From Yoonia sp034652275 (GTDB lineage Bacteria > Pseudomonadota > Alphaproteobacteria > Rhodobacterales > Rhodobacteraceae), in assembly GCF_034652275.1 (NCBI RefSeq), contig NZ_JAXIWG010000001.1:1302001-1366000 (forward strand): a stretch of DNA of 64,000 nucleotides, given 5' to 3'. A model generated the notes under the pieces. It did not search any database. It was given only the letters and a program-made list of their open reading frames with translations, and was not told the DNA's origin. Position numbers and translations under genes: made by a program. This document shows, piece by piece, positions 51,314 through 60,627 of this stretch; the stretch's first letter is position 1; every line of letters begins with the position of its first letter.

Positions 51314-52833
51314 CCACACCATTGCTGCGCCTGCGCGGCCTGACCAAAGCCTATCCCGGGGTCGTGGCCAATCAGGACGTATCCTTTGACGTGCAGCCGG
51401 GCGAAATTCACGCGCTTTTGGGCGAGAATGGTGCGGGCAAATCGACCTTGGTCAAGACGATCTACGGTCTGGTCAAACCCGATGCGGGGCTGATGGAATT
51501 GAAAGGCGCGCCCTTCGCGCCTGCCGAACCGCGTGCGGCGCGCGCGGCGGGTGTGGCGATGGTGTTCCAGCATTTCTCGCTCTTCGATGCGATGAACGTG
51601 GCTGAAAACATCGCGCTGGGCATGGAAAACCCGCCGCCCCAGCGCGAGATCGCGGCGCGGGTGCGGCAGGTGTCGGACCAATACGGTCTGCCACTGGACC
51701 CGACACGGATCGTGGGCGAGTTGTCGGCAGGCGAACGCCAGCGGGTCGAGATCGTGCGGTGCCTGTTGCAGGACCCCAAGCTGTTGATCATGGACGAGCC
51801 GACATCGGTGCTGACCCCGCAAGAGGTTGCGATCCTGTTCGAGACCCTGCGCCGGTTGCGCGCGGCGGGCACGGCGATCCTTTACATCTCGCACAAGCTC
51901 GAGGAAATCCGCGCGCTCTGCGATGCGGCCACGGTGCTGCGGCTGGGCCGCGTGGTGGGCACCTGCGATCCGCGCGCCACCTCCGCGCGCGAGATGGCCG
52001 AATTGATGGTCGGCAGCAGCCTGCATGTGCCGCACAAGGCCGCACGCCCCGAGGGGGATGTGATCCTGACCTTGCAGGGGTTGAGCGCGAAGGCCCCGCA
52101 CCGCTTTGGCACCGCGCTGCGTGACATCGACCTGACGGTCCGGCGCGGCGAGATTCTGGGTATCGGCGGCGTTGCGGGCAACGGGCAGGACGAGCTGGTC
52201 GCGGCCTTGTCGGGGGAAATCCGCACGGCGCGCGACATGGTGCAGTTCGACGGCCAAGGTATCGGGCATCTGGCCCCGAATGCGCGACGCCATTTGGGGT
52301 TGCTGGCCGCACCAGAGGAACGGATGGGCCATGCCGCCGCCCCCGATATGAGCCTGACCGAAAACGCGCTGCTCACTGCCGCTGTCCGGCAGGACCTGAC
52401 CGCGCGCGGGTTTGTGCGCTGGGGCAAGGCACGCGCATTCGCAGGCAGTGTCATCGCGGCTTTTGACGTGCGCACGCCGGGGGCGGGCAATACCGCGCGG
52501 TCGCTGTCAGGGGGCAACCTGCAGAAATTCGTGATCGGGCGCGAGATCATGCAGGCTCCTGCCATGCTTGTCGTGAACCAGCCGACCTGGGGCGTCGATG
52601 CCTCCGCTGCGGCGGCGATCCGGCAGGCGCTACTGGATCTGGCGGACAAGGGGGCGGCGGTGATCTGCATCAGTCAGGATCTGGACGAGCTGATGGAAAT
52701 CTCGGACCGCTTTGCAGCCCTCAATGGCGGGCGGTTGTCGGCACCCCGCCCCGCGCAGGGGCTGAGCGTCGAGCAGATCGGCCTGATGTTGGGCGGTGCG
52801 CATGACATGGAGGTGGCGCATGTGGATGCCTGA
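51310..52833 (+). CDS. ABC transporter ATP-binding protein, BMP/nucleoside uptake type (NupO/YufO-like)
   Basis: A 507-aa double ATPase. The first domain has Walker A GENGAGKST (38-46), signature LSAGERQRVEI and Walker B LLIMDEPTSVLTPQE. The second has a degenerate P-loop (GGVAGNGQDEL, no Lys) and signature LSGGNLQKFVIGREI, as usual for the sugar/nucleoside family. It couples to the two permeases and BMP protein that follow. Fusion of this cassette to xdhABC suggests uptake of purine nucleosides or bases that feed xanthine oxidation. Confidence 0.9.
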   Translation: MTTPLLRLRGLTKAYPGVVANQDVSFDVQPGEIHALLGENGAGKSTLVKTIYGLVKPDAGLMELKGAPFAPAEPRAARAAGVAMVFQHFSLFDAMNVAENIALGMENPPPQREIAARVRQVSDQYGLPLDPTRIVGELSAGERQRVEIVRCLLQDPKLLIMDEPTSVLTPQEVAILFETLRRLRAAGTAILYISHKLEEIRALCDAATVLRLGRVVGTCDPRATSAREMAELMVGSSLHVPHKAARPEGDVILTLQGLSAKAPHRFGTALRDIDLTVRRGEILGIGGVAGNGQDELVAALSGEIRTARDMVQFDGQGIGHLAPNARRHLGLLAAPEERMGHAAAPDMSLTENALLTAAVRQDLTARGFVRWGKARAFAGSVIAAFDVRTPGAGNTARSLSGGNLQKFVIGREIMQAPAMLVVNQPTWGVDASAAAAIRQALLDLADKGAAVICISQDLDELMEISDRFAALNGGRLSAPRPAQGLSVEQIGLMLGGAHDMEVAHVDA

Positions 52834-52841
52834 CTTTGATG

Positions 52842-52876
52842 CCTCCGGCGGGGATATTTTTACTCTGACGATGAAG
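52842..52876 (+). repeat. Interspersed repeat copy between ABC genes
   Basis: CCTCCGGCGGGGATATTTTT followed by actctgac and GATGAAG is the intergenic counterpart of the repeat in nrdJ (30424) and the second half of the xdhB insert (49412). Here it fills most of the gap between the ATPase and permease genes. Confidence 0.6.
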
Positions 52877-52884
52877 GGGCGGGC

Positions 52885-53964
52885 ATGATCCGGCTTGAGA
52901 AACGCACGGCGCCGTCGCGGTTCTGGACTTATGCCGCCCCCGTGCTGGCAGTAGTGCTGACCATGGTCTGCGGTGCTTTGTTGTTTGCCGCCTTGGGCAA
53001 TGATCCTTTTGTGACGATCCGCACGATTTTCTTGGACCCGCTGTTTTCGGAGTTTTCGTGGTATTACCGCCCGCAGCTTTTGATCAAGGCAGCCCCGCTG
53101 GTGCTGATCGCCATCGGGCTGTCTTTCGGGTTTCGCGCGGGTGTGTGGAATATCGGGGCGGAAGGCCAGTATATTCTGGGCGCGATCTGCGGGGCGGCGG
53201 TGGGCCTTGCGTTTTACCCCACCGAAAGCGCGTTCATCTTTCCGCTGATGGTAATGGCGGGCGCGCTAGGTGGCTGGGCATGGGCGATGATCCCGGGGTT
53301 TTTGCGGGTCAAGTTTGGCACCAATGAAATCCTTGTCTCGCTGATGCTGGTCTATGTGGCGCAGAACCTGCTGGCCTCGATGGCATTAGGCGCGTTGCGC
53401 AACCCCGATGCCAGCGGGTTTCCGGGCAGCCGGAACCTTGCACGCTATCCGTCCGCCACAAGCTGGATCAATGAAAGCGCGGGGCTGCATTGGGGTGTCG
53501 TCTTTGCCTTCATCGCGGTGATTTTCGCCTATATCACGCTGTCGCGGCATATCTTCGGGTTCCATGTACGCCTGTCGGGGCAAAGCCCGCGGGCGGCGCG
53601 GTTTGCAGGCGTAAACCCCGGCCTGCTGGTGTTGATCTGCATGGGGATTTCAGGCGCCTTGGCAGGGCTCGCGGGGTTGTTCGAGGTGGCGGGACCATCG
53701 GGGTTGATCAGCATCGACTTCAACGCGGGTTACGGTTTCACCGCGATCATCGTGGCCTTTCTGGGCCGGTTGCACCCCGTGGGTATCCTGCTGGCTGCGG
53801 GGCTGATGGCGCTGACCTATATCGGCGGCGAGATCGCGCAGTCCAACCTGCGCCTGCCTGCGGCGGCGATCCAGCTGTTGCAGGGGATGCTGTTGTTCTT
53901 CCTACTGGCGGTGGATGTGCTGACGCATTACCGCGTCCGGTTCACCTCGCGGAGGGTTGCGTGA
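52885..53964 (+). CDS. ABC transporter permease, nucleoside type (NupP/YufP-like)
   Basis: A 359-aa membrane protein with eight to ten hydrophobic segments and the family signature RAGVWNIGAEGQYILGAI, plus GYGFTAIIVAFLGRLHPVGI near the C-terminus. The ATG follows GAAGGGGCGGG. It forms the channel with the next permease. Confidence 0.9.
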   Translation: MIRLEKRTAPSRFWTYAAPVLAVVLTMVCGALLFAALGNDPFVTIRTIFLDPLFSEFSWYYRPQLLIKAAPLVLIAIGLSFGFRAGVWNIGAEGQYILGAICGAAVGLAFYPTESAFIFPLMVMAGALGGWAWAMIPGFLRVKFGTNEILVSLMLVYVAQNLLASMALGALRNPDASGFPGSRNLARYPSATSWINESAGLHWGVVFAFIAVIFAYITLSRHIFGFHVRLSGQSPRAARFAGVNPGLLVLICMGISGALAGLAGLFEVAGPSGLISIDFNAGYGFTAIIVAFLGRLHPVGILLAAGLMALTYIGGEIAQSNLRLPAAAIQLLQGMLLFFLLAVDVLTHYRVRFTSRRVA

Positions 53965-54878
53965 TGGATCTGTCGGCGATCAACCCGATCCTGCTGCTCG
54001 CCTCGCTGATGGTAGCGGCGACCCCGATCCTGCTGGCCGCCATCGGCGAGTTGGTGGTCGAACGCTCGGGCGTGCTGAACCTTGGCGTCGAGGGGATGAT
54101 GATCACCGGCGCTGTCTGCGGGTTCATCGCGACAATCACGCTGGGGTCGTCGGTTCTGGGCTTTGCAGGTGCGGCCCTTGGCGGGGCATTGCTCGGGCTG
54201 GTCTTTGGGCTGCTGACGCAGGTTCTGCTGTCCAATCAGGTGGCGACCGGTCTGGCGCTGACGCTGTTCGGCCTCGGGCTCGCCGCGCTGCTGGGGCAAA
54301 GTTATATCGGGATCAAGGCACCCGTCATTCCCAAATGGCCGGTGCCGCTGCTGAGCGATATTCCGGTGATCGGGCCGATCCTGTTCAACCATGATCCTGT
54401 CGTCTATCTGGGCATCCTGATCGTCGCGGCGGTGTGGTTTTTCCTGACTTTCACCCGTGCAGGGCTGATCCTGCGGGCAGTGGGCGAAAACCACGAAGCG
54501 GCGCATGCGCTGGGCTATCATGTGATCCGCGTCCGCTTGCTGGCGATCATGTTTGGCGGGGCCTGCGCAGGGCTTGGCGGGGCTTATCTCAGCCTTGTGC
54601 GCGTGCCGCAATGGACCGAAGGACTGACCGCCGGTGCAGGCTGGATCGCGCTGGCGATTGTCGTTTTTGCCAGCTGGCGGCCATGGCGACTTTTGCTGGG
54701 TGCTTATTTGTTTGGCGGCGTGACCGTCTTGCAGCTTAATCTACAGGCGGCGGGCATGGCGATCCCGGTGGCTTATCTTTCCATGGCACCATATCTGGCA
54801 ACTATTGTGGTTCTGGTTATGATGCGGGCAGGACGGGCGCCGGGGTCGCTGGCCCAACCTTTCCACGCCTCGCGTTGA
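53964..54878 (+). CDS. ABC transporter permease, nucleoside type (NupQ/YufQ-like)
   Basis: A 304-aa membrane protein: LAAIGELVVERSGVLNLGVE is the typical signature of the second permease, with GENHEAAHALGYHVIRVRLL and AGAGWIALAIVVFASWRPWR (cytoplasmic EAA-like loop and final helices). The ATG shares one base with the upstream stop (TGATG). Heterodimer partner of the preceding permease. Confidence 0.9.
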   Translation: MDLSAINPILLLASLMVAATPILLAAIGELVVERSGVLNLGVEGMMITGAVCGFIATITLGSSVLGFAGAALGGALLGLVFGLLTQVLLSNQVATGLALTLFGLGLAALLGQSYIGIKAPVIPKWPVPLLSDIPVIGPILFNHDPVVYLGILIVAAVWFFLTFTRAGLILRAVGENHEAAHALGYHVIRVRLLAIMFGGACAGLGGAYLSLVRVPQWTEGLTAGAGWIALAIVVFASWRPWRLLLGAYLFGGVTVLQLNLQAAGMAIPVAYLSMAPYLATIVVLVMMRAGRAPGSLAQPFHASR

Positions 54879-54903
54879 GGCTTTGACCACCAAGGGGATG
54901 AAC

Positions 54904-55977
54904 ATGACTATCAAGAACTTACTGGCCGGGACGGGCGTTGCCCTTGCCTTGGCGACAGGCGCTTTTGCGCAGGACACGACGACCGTCGGTTTCGTCTACG
55001 TGGGCCCCGTCGGTGATGGCGGCTGGACCTATGAACATGACAAGGGCCGTCAAGCCGTCGAAGCCCATTTCGGCGACGCAGTCGAGACGATTTTCGTCGA
55101 AAGCGTGCCAGAGGGCCCCGACGCAGAGCGCGTCATGACGCAGATGGCGCTGCAGGGTGCCGACCTGATCTTTACCACATCCTTTGGCTACATGGATGCG
55201 ACGATCAACGTGGCCGAGCGTTTCCCGGACGTGAAATTCGAACATGCGACCGGCTACAAGATGGCGGACAACGTGGCGATCTATAACGCGCGCTTCTACG
55301 AAGGCCGCGCCATTCAGGGCCATATCGCGGGCCAGATGACCGAAAGCAACATCATCGGCTACATCGGGTCCTATCCGATCCCCGAAGTGATCCAGGGCAT
55401 CAACTCTGCCTTCATCCACGCGCGTGAGGTGAACCCCGATGTCGAATTCCGGGTCGTCTGGGCCTATACATGGTTCGACCCCGCGAAAGAGGCAGAAGCC
55501 GCGACCGTGCTGATCGAACAGGGTGCCGACGTGATCCTGCAGCACACCGATTCGACCGCGCCGCAGGCTGCCGCTCAGGCCGCTGGCAACGTGGTCACCT
55601 TCGGCCAGGCCTCCGACATGGCGGAATTTGCGCCGTTCCCGCGCGTGTCCTCCATCATCGATGACTGGGCGCCGTATTACATCGCCCGCACGCAGGCCGT
55701 GATCGACGGGACTTGGGAAAGCACCGACACATGGGACGGTATCCCCGAAGGCATGGTCGCGATCGGTGAGATCACCGATGCCGTACCAGCCGAAGTGAAA
55801 GCCTCTGCCGAGGCGATGATCGAGGCGATCCGCAACCGCGAATACCATCCGTTCACAGGACCGCTGAACCGTCAGGACGGGTCAGTCTGGCTGGCCGAAG
55901 GTGAAACCGCCAGCGACGAAGACCTGCTGGGCATGAACTTCTACCTTGAAGGTCTGACAGGCGAAATTCCGCAATAA
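54904..55977 (+). CDS. BMP family ABC transporter substrate-binding protein
   Basis: A 357-aa periplasmic protein with a Sec signal peptide (TIKNLLAGTGVALALATGAF, cleaved after FAQ). BMP/Med domain: GFVYVGPVGDGGWTYEHDKG, TSFGYMDATINVAERFPDVK, TGYKMADNVAIYNARFYEGR, DVILQHTDSTAPQAAAQAAG. I start at ATG 54904 because AAGGGG lies six bases before it; ATG 54898 and TTG 54883 are in frame. With the upstream ATPase and permeases it completes a purine nucleoside or base importer beside xdhABC. Confidence 0.93.
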   Translation: MTIKNLLAGTGVALALATGAFAQDTTTVGFVYVGPVGDGGWTYEHDKGRQAVEAHFGDAVETIFVESVPEGPDAERVMTQMALQGADLIFTTSFGYMDATINVAERFPDVKFEHATGYKMADNVAIYNARFYEGRAIQGHIAGQMTESNIIGYIGSYPIPEVIQGINSAFIHAREVNPDVEFRVVWAYTWFDPAKEAEAATVLIEQGADVILQHTDSTAPQAAAQAAGNVVTFGQASDMAEFAPFPRVSSIIDDWAPYYIARTQAVIDGTWESTDTWDGIPEGMVAIGEITDAVPAEVKASAEAMIEAIRNREYHPFTGPLNRQDGSVWLAEGETASDEDLLGMNFYLEGLTGEIPQ

Positions 55978-55995
55978 GCGGGCTGAACGAATTGA

Positions 55996-56023
55996 AAGGC
56001 CCCGCCACTGGCGAGGCCTTTTG
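55996..56023. terminator. Intrinsic terminator between the BMP gene and the alanine symporter
   Basis: A stem pairing AAGGCC...GCC with GGC...GGCCTT (one mismatch) is followed by TTTT on the plus strand, 18 bases after the BMP stop. The A-rich left flank gives a shorter T-run on the minus strand, so it may stop both converging transcripts. Confidence 0.7.
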
Positions 56024-56026
56024 CGT

Positions 56027-57577
56027 TCATTTGGTCTGCTTGACGATCTCGCCCGACCGCAGGCGGCTGCGATAGCTGTGCAGCTCGCGTTTGACGATGG
56101 GCATCAGGAAATACAGCGCGATGATGTTCACGATCGCCATGGAAAACAGCATGGCATCCGAAAAGTCGATCACCGGCCCCAAGCTCGCCGCAGCGCCGAT
56201 CACGATGAAGAGGCAGAAGATGATCTTGAAGATCAGCTCTTTCATAGCGCCTTCGCCGAAGAGGTAGGTCCAGGCCTTCAGCCCGTAATAGGACCAGCTG
56301 ATCATCGTGGAAAAGGCGAACAGCACCACGGCGATCATCAACAGCACCGGAAACCACGAAAACGCGGTCGCATAGGCCGCCGAGGTCAGCGCCACTCCGC
56401 CCACATCGCCTTCCGTCGTGATCCGGCCCAGTTCGGCGTTCCAGATATAGAGGCCCGTCGCGGGGTCCTGCGCCAGCACGCCGCTGATCACGATCACAAG
56501 GGCGGTCATCGTGCAGATCACGACCGTGTCGATGAAGGGTTCCAGCAGGGCGACATAGCCTTCGGTCACGGGTTCCTTGGTGCGCACCGCCGAATGGGCG
56601 ATGGCGGCAGAGCCGATGCCTGCCTCGTTGGAAAAGGCCGCGCGCCGGAAGCCCTGGATCAGCGCGCCGGTAAAGCCGCCGACGACACCAAGGCCGGTGA
56701 AGGCACCCTCGATGATTTGGCCAAAGGCCCAGAGGATCTGGTCATAGTTGATCAGCAGGATCAGCAGCGAGACCAGCACATAGAAAATCCCCATGAAAGG
56801 CACGATCTTTTCGGTGACGCGGGCGATGGATTTCAGACCCCCTGCGATGACCGCAAAGGTCAGGATCGCCAGCACGATCCCGGTGATCCAGCCCGGATAA
56901 TCGCCAACCACGGTCGAGATTTGCGCATGGGCCTGATTGGCTTGGAACATGTTCCCGCCACCCAAGGCACCCAAGATGGTGAAAACCGAAAACAGCACTG
57001 CCATCGCGCCGCCCAAAGGCAGGCCGCGTTCCTGAAAGCCCTTCACCATATAATACATCGGCCCGCCGGACACCGACCCGTCGGGATATTCGTTGCGGTA
57101 TTTGACGCCCAAGGTGCATTCGGTGAACTTCGTGGCCATGCCGAACAGGCCCGCCACGATCATCCAGAACGTGGCCCCTGCCCCGCCGATACTGACCGCG
57201 ACAGCGACACCCGCGATATTGCCAAGGCCCACCGTGCCCGACAGCGCCGTGGCCAGCGCTTGAAAGTGGCTGACCTCGCCCGCGTCATTGGGGTCGGAAT
57301 AGTCGCCTTTGACCAGCCGGATCGAATGGGCGAAACCGCTGAACTGGATCGCGCCGAAATAGACGGTGAAAACCACCGCCCCCACAACCAGCCACAAGGC
57401 GATCCATGAAAAATCCGTGCCGGGCAGCGGCGCGAAGATGAAGCCGACATACCAGCCGGTGTAATCGGCAAAAATCGCATTGATCCGCTCGTCAAGGCTG
57501 ACAGCCTCTTGTGCGGCGGCAAGACTGGGCAGCAATGACGCGATCAAAGCAGCCATGATGTGATGCAGTTTCAACAT
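56027..57577 (-). CDS. Sodium:alanine (AGCS) symporter family protein
   Basis: A 516-aa membrane protein. N-terminal signal-like helix (MLKLHHIMAALIASLLPSLA), then AGCS family segments: LATALSGTVGLGNIAGVAVA, GAGATFWMIVAGLFGMATKF, VSGGPMYYMVKGFQERGLPL and GFRRAAFSNEAGIGSAAIAH. It imports alanine or glycine with Na+. I use ATG 57577, preceded by AAAGG; an ATG at 57592 overlaps the upstream gene stop. It follows the universal stress gene in the same direction, so the two are probably one operon. Confidence 0.9.
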   Translation of the reverse strand: MLKLHHIMAALIASLLPSLAAAQEAVSLDERINAIFADYTGWYVGFIFAPLPGTDFSWIALWLVVGAVVFTVYFGAIQFSGFAHSIRLVKGDYSDPNDAGEVSHFQALATALSGTVGLGNIAGVAVAVSIGGAGATFWMIVAGLFGMATKFTECTLGVKYRNEYPDGSVSGGPMYYMVKGFQERGLPLGGAMAVLFSVFTILGALGGGNMFQANQAHAQISTVVGDYPGWITGIVLAILTFAVIAGGLKSIARVTEKIVPFMGIFYVLVSLLILLINYDQILWAFGQIIEGAFTGLGVVGGFTGALIQGFRRAAFSNEAGIGSAAIAHSAVRTKEPVTEGYVALLEPFIDTVVICTMTALVIVISGVLAQDPATGLYIWNAELGRITTEGDVGGVALTSAAYATAFSWFPVLLMIAVVLFAFSTMISWSYYGLKAWTYLFGEGAMKELIFKIIFCLFIVIGAAASLGPVIDFSDAMLFSMAIVNIIALYFLMPIVKRELHSYRSRLRSGEIVKQTK

Positions 57578-57588
57578 GATAAGGCCTT

Positions 57589-58029
57589 TCATGGAATGAT
57601 CGTGACCGGCACGCTGGCCGTTGCGGCAAGCCGCCCTGCCACGCCGCCAAACAGCCGCGATTTCAGCCCGCGCGCCCCAATGCGCCCGACGATGATCTGC
57701 TTGGCCCCGCGTTCGCGGGCAAGCCCGTCAAGGATTTCGGCCGCATCGCCGTGGCGCACGATGCCTTCGATGTCGAACCCTTCGGCGCGGGTCATGCTCA
57801 GCGCGGGATCAAGCACGCGTTCATGCGCCATTGCGATCTCGGCCTCGCGGCGTTTGTGGCGTTCGCGGTTTTCCTCGGCTGTCTGAAAGGTGAATGGCGA
57901 CCATTCGATCACGTAACAGATGACGATGGCGCAATCGCCGATGGCTTTGGCGCGATCCTTTGCGAAGGCCAACGCACGCGCCCCCGTTTCGGACCCGTCA
58001 AGGCCGACGATGAACGTCGTTTTTTCCAT
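57589..58029 (-). CDS. Universal stress protein family protein
   Basis: A 146-aa UspA-fold protein: TFIVGLDGSETGARALAFAK, CYVIEWSPF, GDAAEILDGLARERGAKQII and the nucleotide-loop region VGRIGARGLKSRLFGGVAGR, where the S/T of the canonical ATP motif is replaced. Start MEKTTFIV chosen; a longer frame upstream lacks homology. Probably regulates or accompanies the symporter gene 11 bases downstream. Confidence 0.88.
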   Translation of the reverse strand: MEKTTFIVGLDGSETGARALAFAKDRAKAIGDCAIVICYVIEWSPFTFQTAEENRERHKRREAEIAMAHERVLDPALSMTRAEGFDIEGIVRHGDAAEILDGLARERGAKQIIVGRIGARGLKSRLFGGVAGRLAATASVPVTIIP

Positions 58030-58345
58030 GATGATACCCCCGTTGGTTGATGTTCCAGTGTGGTTTGCAGGACAAGCGTCTCGCGGGCAGGTTCGGGTGC
58101 CTGCCTGCCACAACCTTAGGGACTACATCCGGCTTTTGGGAAAAAATCTGGCCTGTGAAGTATTTTCAGGAGAAAAGGCTACGTAGGGTAAAGCTGATAA
58201 TCCGAAACGGTGGCAATTTATCACTCTGACAGTCCAAACGCTTTGCCCCTCTTCCAGCAGTCCTGTCCTGCAAGACCGATTGCCCCCCGCGCGGGCTTGC
58301 GTTATCGACAAGGCTGATCCTGATCAGAACAGCGGAGCAGCGCCA
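58030..58345. other. Divergent promoter region between usp and ettA, with a degenerate repeat
   Basis: No gene in these 316 bases. At 58155-58178, GAAGTATTTTCAGGAGAAAA resembles the GAGTATTTT-GGA-A-rich core of the interspersed repeat family. The remainder must hold promoters for both divergent genes; no clear operator was seen. Confidence 0.35.
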
Positions 58346-60001
58346 ATGGCAGCCTATCAATTCGTCTATTTCATGGACGGCGTGTCCAAGACATATCCCG
58401 GCGGCAAAAAGGTGTTCGAGAACATCCGCCTGAACTTTCTGCCCGGCGTGAAAATCGGCGTGGTCGGCGTCAACGGCACGGGTAAATCCACGCTGATGCG
58501 GATCATGGCGGGTCAGGACAAGGATTTCGTGGGCGAAGCCTGGGCTGCCGAAGGCGCGCGTGTAGGGTACCTGCCGCAGGAACCCGAACTCGACCCCAAC
58601 TTGACCGTGCGTGAAAACGTCATGCTTGGTGTGGCAGGCAAAAAGGCCATTCTGGATCGCTACAACGAAGTGGCGATGAACTATTCCGAAGAAACCGCCG
58701 ACGAGATGGCGCAGCTTCAGGACGAGATCGACGCGCAGAACCTGTGGGATCTGGATGCGCAAATCGACATCAGCATGGAGGCGCTGCGCTGCCCCCCTGA
58801 CGATGCCGATGTGACAACGCTGTCGGGCGGTGAAAAGCGCCGCGTCGCTTTGTGCAAACTGCTGCTCGAAGCCCCCGACATGCTGCTGTTGGACGAACCG
58901 ACCAACCATTTGGACGCCGAAACCATCGCCTGGCTGCAACAGCATTTGATCGACTACAAAGGCACGATCCTGATCGTGACGCACGACCGTTATTTCCTTG
59001 ATGCGATCACGGGCTGGATCCTGGAACTCGACCGTGGGTCGGGCATCCCACATGAAGGCAATTATTCCAGCTGGCTGGAAGCCAAAGCCAAGCGGCTGGA
59101 ACGCGAAGCCAAGGAAGACAAATCCAAACAGCGCACGCTGGAACGCGAGTTGGAATGGATGCGGCAGGGTGCCAAGGCACGGCAGGCCAAATCCAAGGCG
59201 CGGATCAGCGCCTATAACGATCTGGCCAATCAGTCCGAACGCGAAAAGATGGGCCGCGCGCAGATCATCATCCCCAACGGTCCCCGTCTGGGCAGCAAGG
59301 TGATCGAGGTCGAAGGCCTGAAAAAGGCGATGGGCGACAAGCTGTTGATCGAGGATCTGACCTTTGATCTTCCGCCCGGCGGGATCGTCGGCGTGATCGG
59401 GCCGAACGGTGCGGGGAAATCCACGCTGTTTTCGATGCTGACAGGCCAGACGCAGCCTGACGAAGGCACGGTCACCTATGGCGATACGGTCAAGCTGTCC
59501 TACGTCGACCAGTCGCGCGACGCGCTGAGCCCTGACGCCACCGTCTGGGAAGAAATCACCGGCGGTGCCGAAATCATCGTGCTGGGTGACGCGCAGATGA
59601 ACAGCCGCGCCTATTGCTCGGCCTTCAACTTCAAAGGCGGCGACCAACAGAAAAAGGTTGGCCTGCTGTCGGGCGGTGAACGTAACCGCGTGCATATGGC
59701 CAAGCTCTTGAAATCCGGCGGCAACGTGCTGCTGCTGGACGAGCCGACCAACGACTTGGACGTCGAGACCCTGCGCGCGCTCGAAGATGCGCTTGTCGAT
59801 TTCGCAGGCTGCGCCGTGGTCATCAGCCACGACCGCTTCTTCCTCGACCGGATCTGCACGCATATTCTGGCCTTCGAAGGCGACGCCCATGTCGAATGGT
59901 TCCAGGGCGGGTTCACCGATTACGAAGAAGACAAGAAGGCGCGTCTGGGGGCCGATGCGCTGGAACCCAAGCGGATGAAGCACAAGAAATTCGTGCGGTG
60001 A
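58346..60001 (+). CDS. ettA: Energy-dependent translational throttle protein EttA
   Basis: A 551-aa ABC-F protein with two ATPase domains: Walker A GVNGTGKST at 41-49 with LSGGEKRRVAL, and GPNGAGKST with LSGGERNRVHM. The inter-domain linker (KAKRLEREAKEDKSKQRTLE) carries the P-site tRNA-interaction motif. EttA binds the ribosomal E site and gates translation by ADP/ATP ratio. GGAG precedes the ATG. Confidence 0.95.
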   Translation: MAAYQFVYFMDGVSKTYPGGKKVFENIRLNFLPGVKIGVVGVNGTGKSTLMRIMAGQDKDFVGEAWAAEGARVGYLPQEPELDPNLTVRENVMLGVAGKKAILDRYNEVAMNYSEETADEMAQLQDEIDAQNLWDLDAQIDISMEALRCPPDDADVTTLSGGEKRRVALCKLLLEAPDMLLLDEPTNHLDAETIAWLQQHLIDYKGTILIVTHDRYFLDAITGWILELDRGSGIPHEGNYSSWLEAKAKRLEREAKEDKSKQRTLERELEWMRQGAKARQAKSKARISAYNDLANQSEREKMGRAQIIIPNGPRLGSKVIEVEGLKKAMGDKLLIEDLTFDLPPGGIVGVIGPNGAGKSTLFSMLTGQTQPDEGTVTYGDTVKLSYVDQSRDALSPDATVWEEITGGAEIIVLGDAQMNSRAYCSAFNFKGGDQQKKVGLLSGGERNRVHMAKLLKSGGNVLLLDEPTNDLDVETLRALEDALVDFAGCAVVISHDRFFLDRICTHILAFEGDAHVEWFQGGFTDYEEDKKARLGADALEPKRMKHKKFVR

Positions 60002-60040
60002 ACAAAACCACCTATGCGCGTAAAAATGTTGCATGATTAA

Positions 60041-60078
60041 CCTTGAGGTGCAAAATCGACAGATTGCACCTCAAGGAG
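60041..60078 (+). promoter_or_regulatory. 13-base perfect inverted repeat overlapping the darT1 ribosome-binding site
   Basis: CCTTGAGGTGCAA (60041-60053), a ten-base loop, and TTGCACCTCAAGG (60064-60076). The AAGGAG ribosome-binding site of the toxin (60073-60078) lies partly in the right arm. A hairpin in mRNA would hide it; as DNA it could be an operator. No T-run follows, so a terminator for ettA is less likely. Confidence 0.6.
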
Positions 60079-60084
60079 TAACCG

Positions 60085-60627
60085 ATGAACATTGCAGAAC
60101 TAATCACAGCGATAAAAAATGGCCGGCGGTGGAAAAGTCTTTATCATTTCACAGACACCACCAATTTAGACAGTATTCGCAAACATGGGCTGCTTTCGAA
60201 GGCTGAGCTTGTCGCAAGAAATTTGACAGCAACAAGGCCGGGTGGAAACGATGTAAGCCGCACACTCGACGAACAACGCGGCATTTATGATGATGTCTCA
60301 CTCAGCTTCACCGACCAACACCCAATGGCCCACGAATGCCGGAAGGACGATCGTCACACTGACCAAGTGGTACTTTGGATTAACCCATCAATTCTCTTAG
60401 TAGAAGGAGTTAGACTGTCACTTGGGATCGCAAATGCACACAACGCGGTAGTTAGACCGATAAGCGAAGCTATAGATGACATGGACATTGGCATTTTATA
60501 TTCATGGGCAGACTGGAGGGATCCTGTCATTCGTGAACGGCTAACCCCTGTTCATAGGTATGAGTTACTGGTGCCAAAACGTGTGCCGAAAGATTTTATT
60601 ATTGGAAAGAGCAAGCTTGGCGACTAG
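60085..60627 (+). CDS. darT1: DarT1-like ADP-ribosyltransferase toxin
   Basis: A 180-aa protein with the DarT (DUF4433-type) start KSLYHFTDTTNLDSIRKHGL and LS following, then GIYDDVSLSFTDQHPMAHEC and QVVLWINPSIL. DarT enzymes attach ADP-ribose to bases of single-stranded DNA and are reversed by DarG; DarT1 pairs with a NADAR-type antitoxin, which is what follows. The catalytic Glu was not assigned. Composition is AT-rich relative to ettA, so the pair is probably acquired. Confidence 0.82.
   Translation: MNIAELITAIKNGRRWKSLYHFTDTTNLDSIRKHGLLSKAELVARNLTATRPGGNDVSRTLDEQRGIYDDVSLSFTDQHPMAHECRKDDRHTDQVVLWINPSILLVEGVRLSLGIANAHNAVVRPISEAIDDMDIGILYSWADWRDPVIRERLTPVHRYELLVPKRVPKDFIIGKSKLGD

Noticed and set aside
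56021..57409. Plus-strand frame of over 450 codons opposite the alanine symporter
   Set aside because: Highly charged His/Asp/Gln-rich shadow; the other strand encodes a typical membrane transporter.
60041..60076. ettA intrinsic terminator
   Set aside because: The stem is perfect but no T-run follows, and the right arm overlaps the next gene's ribosome-binding site.
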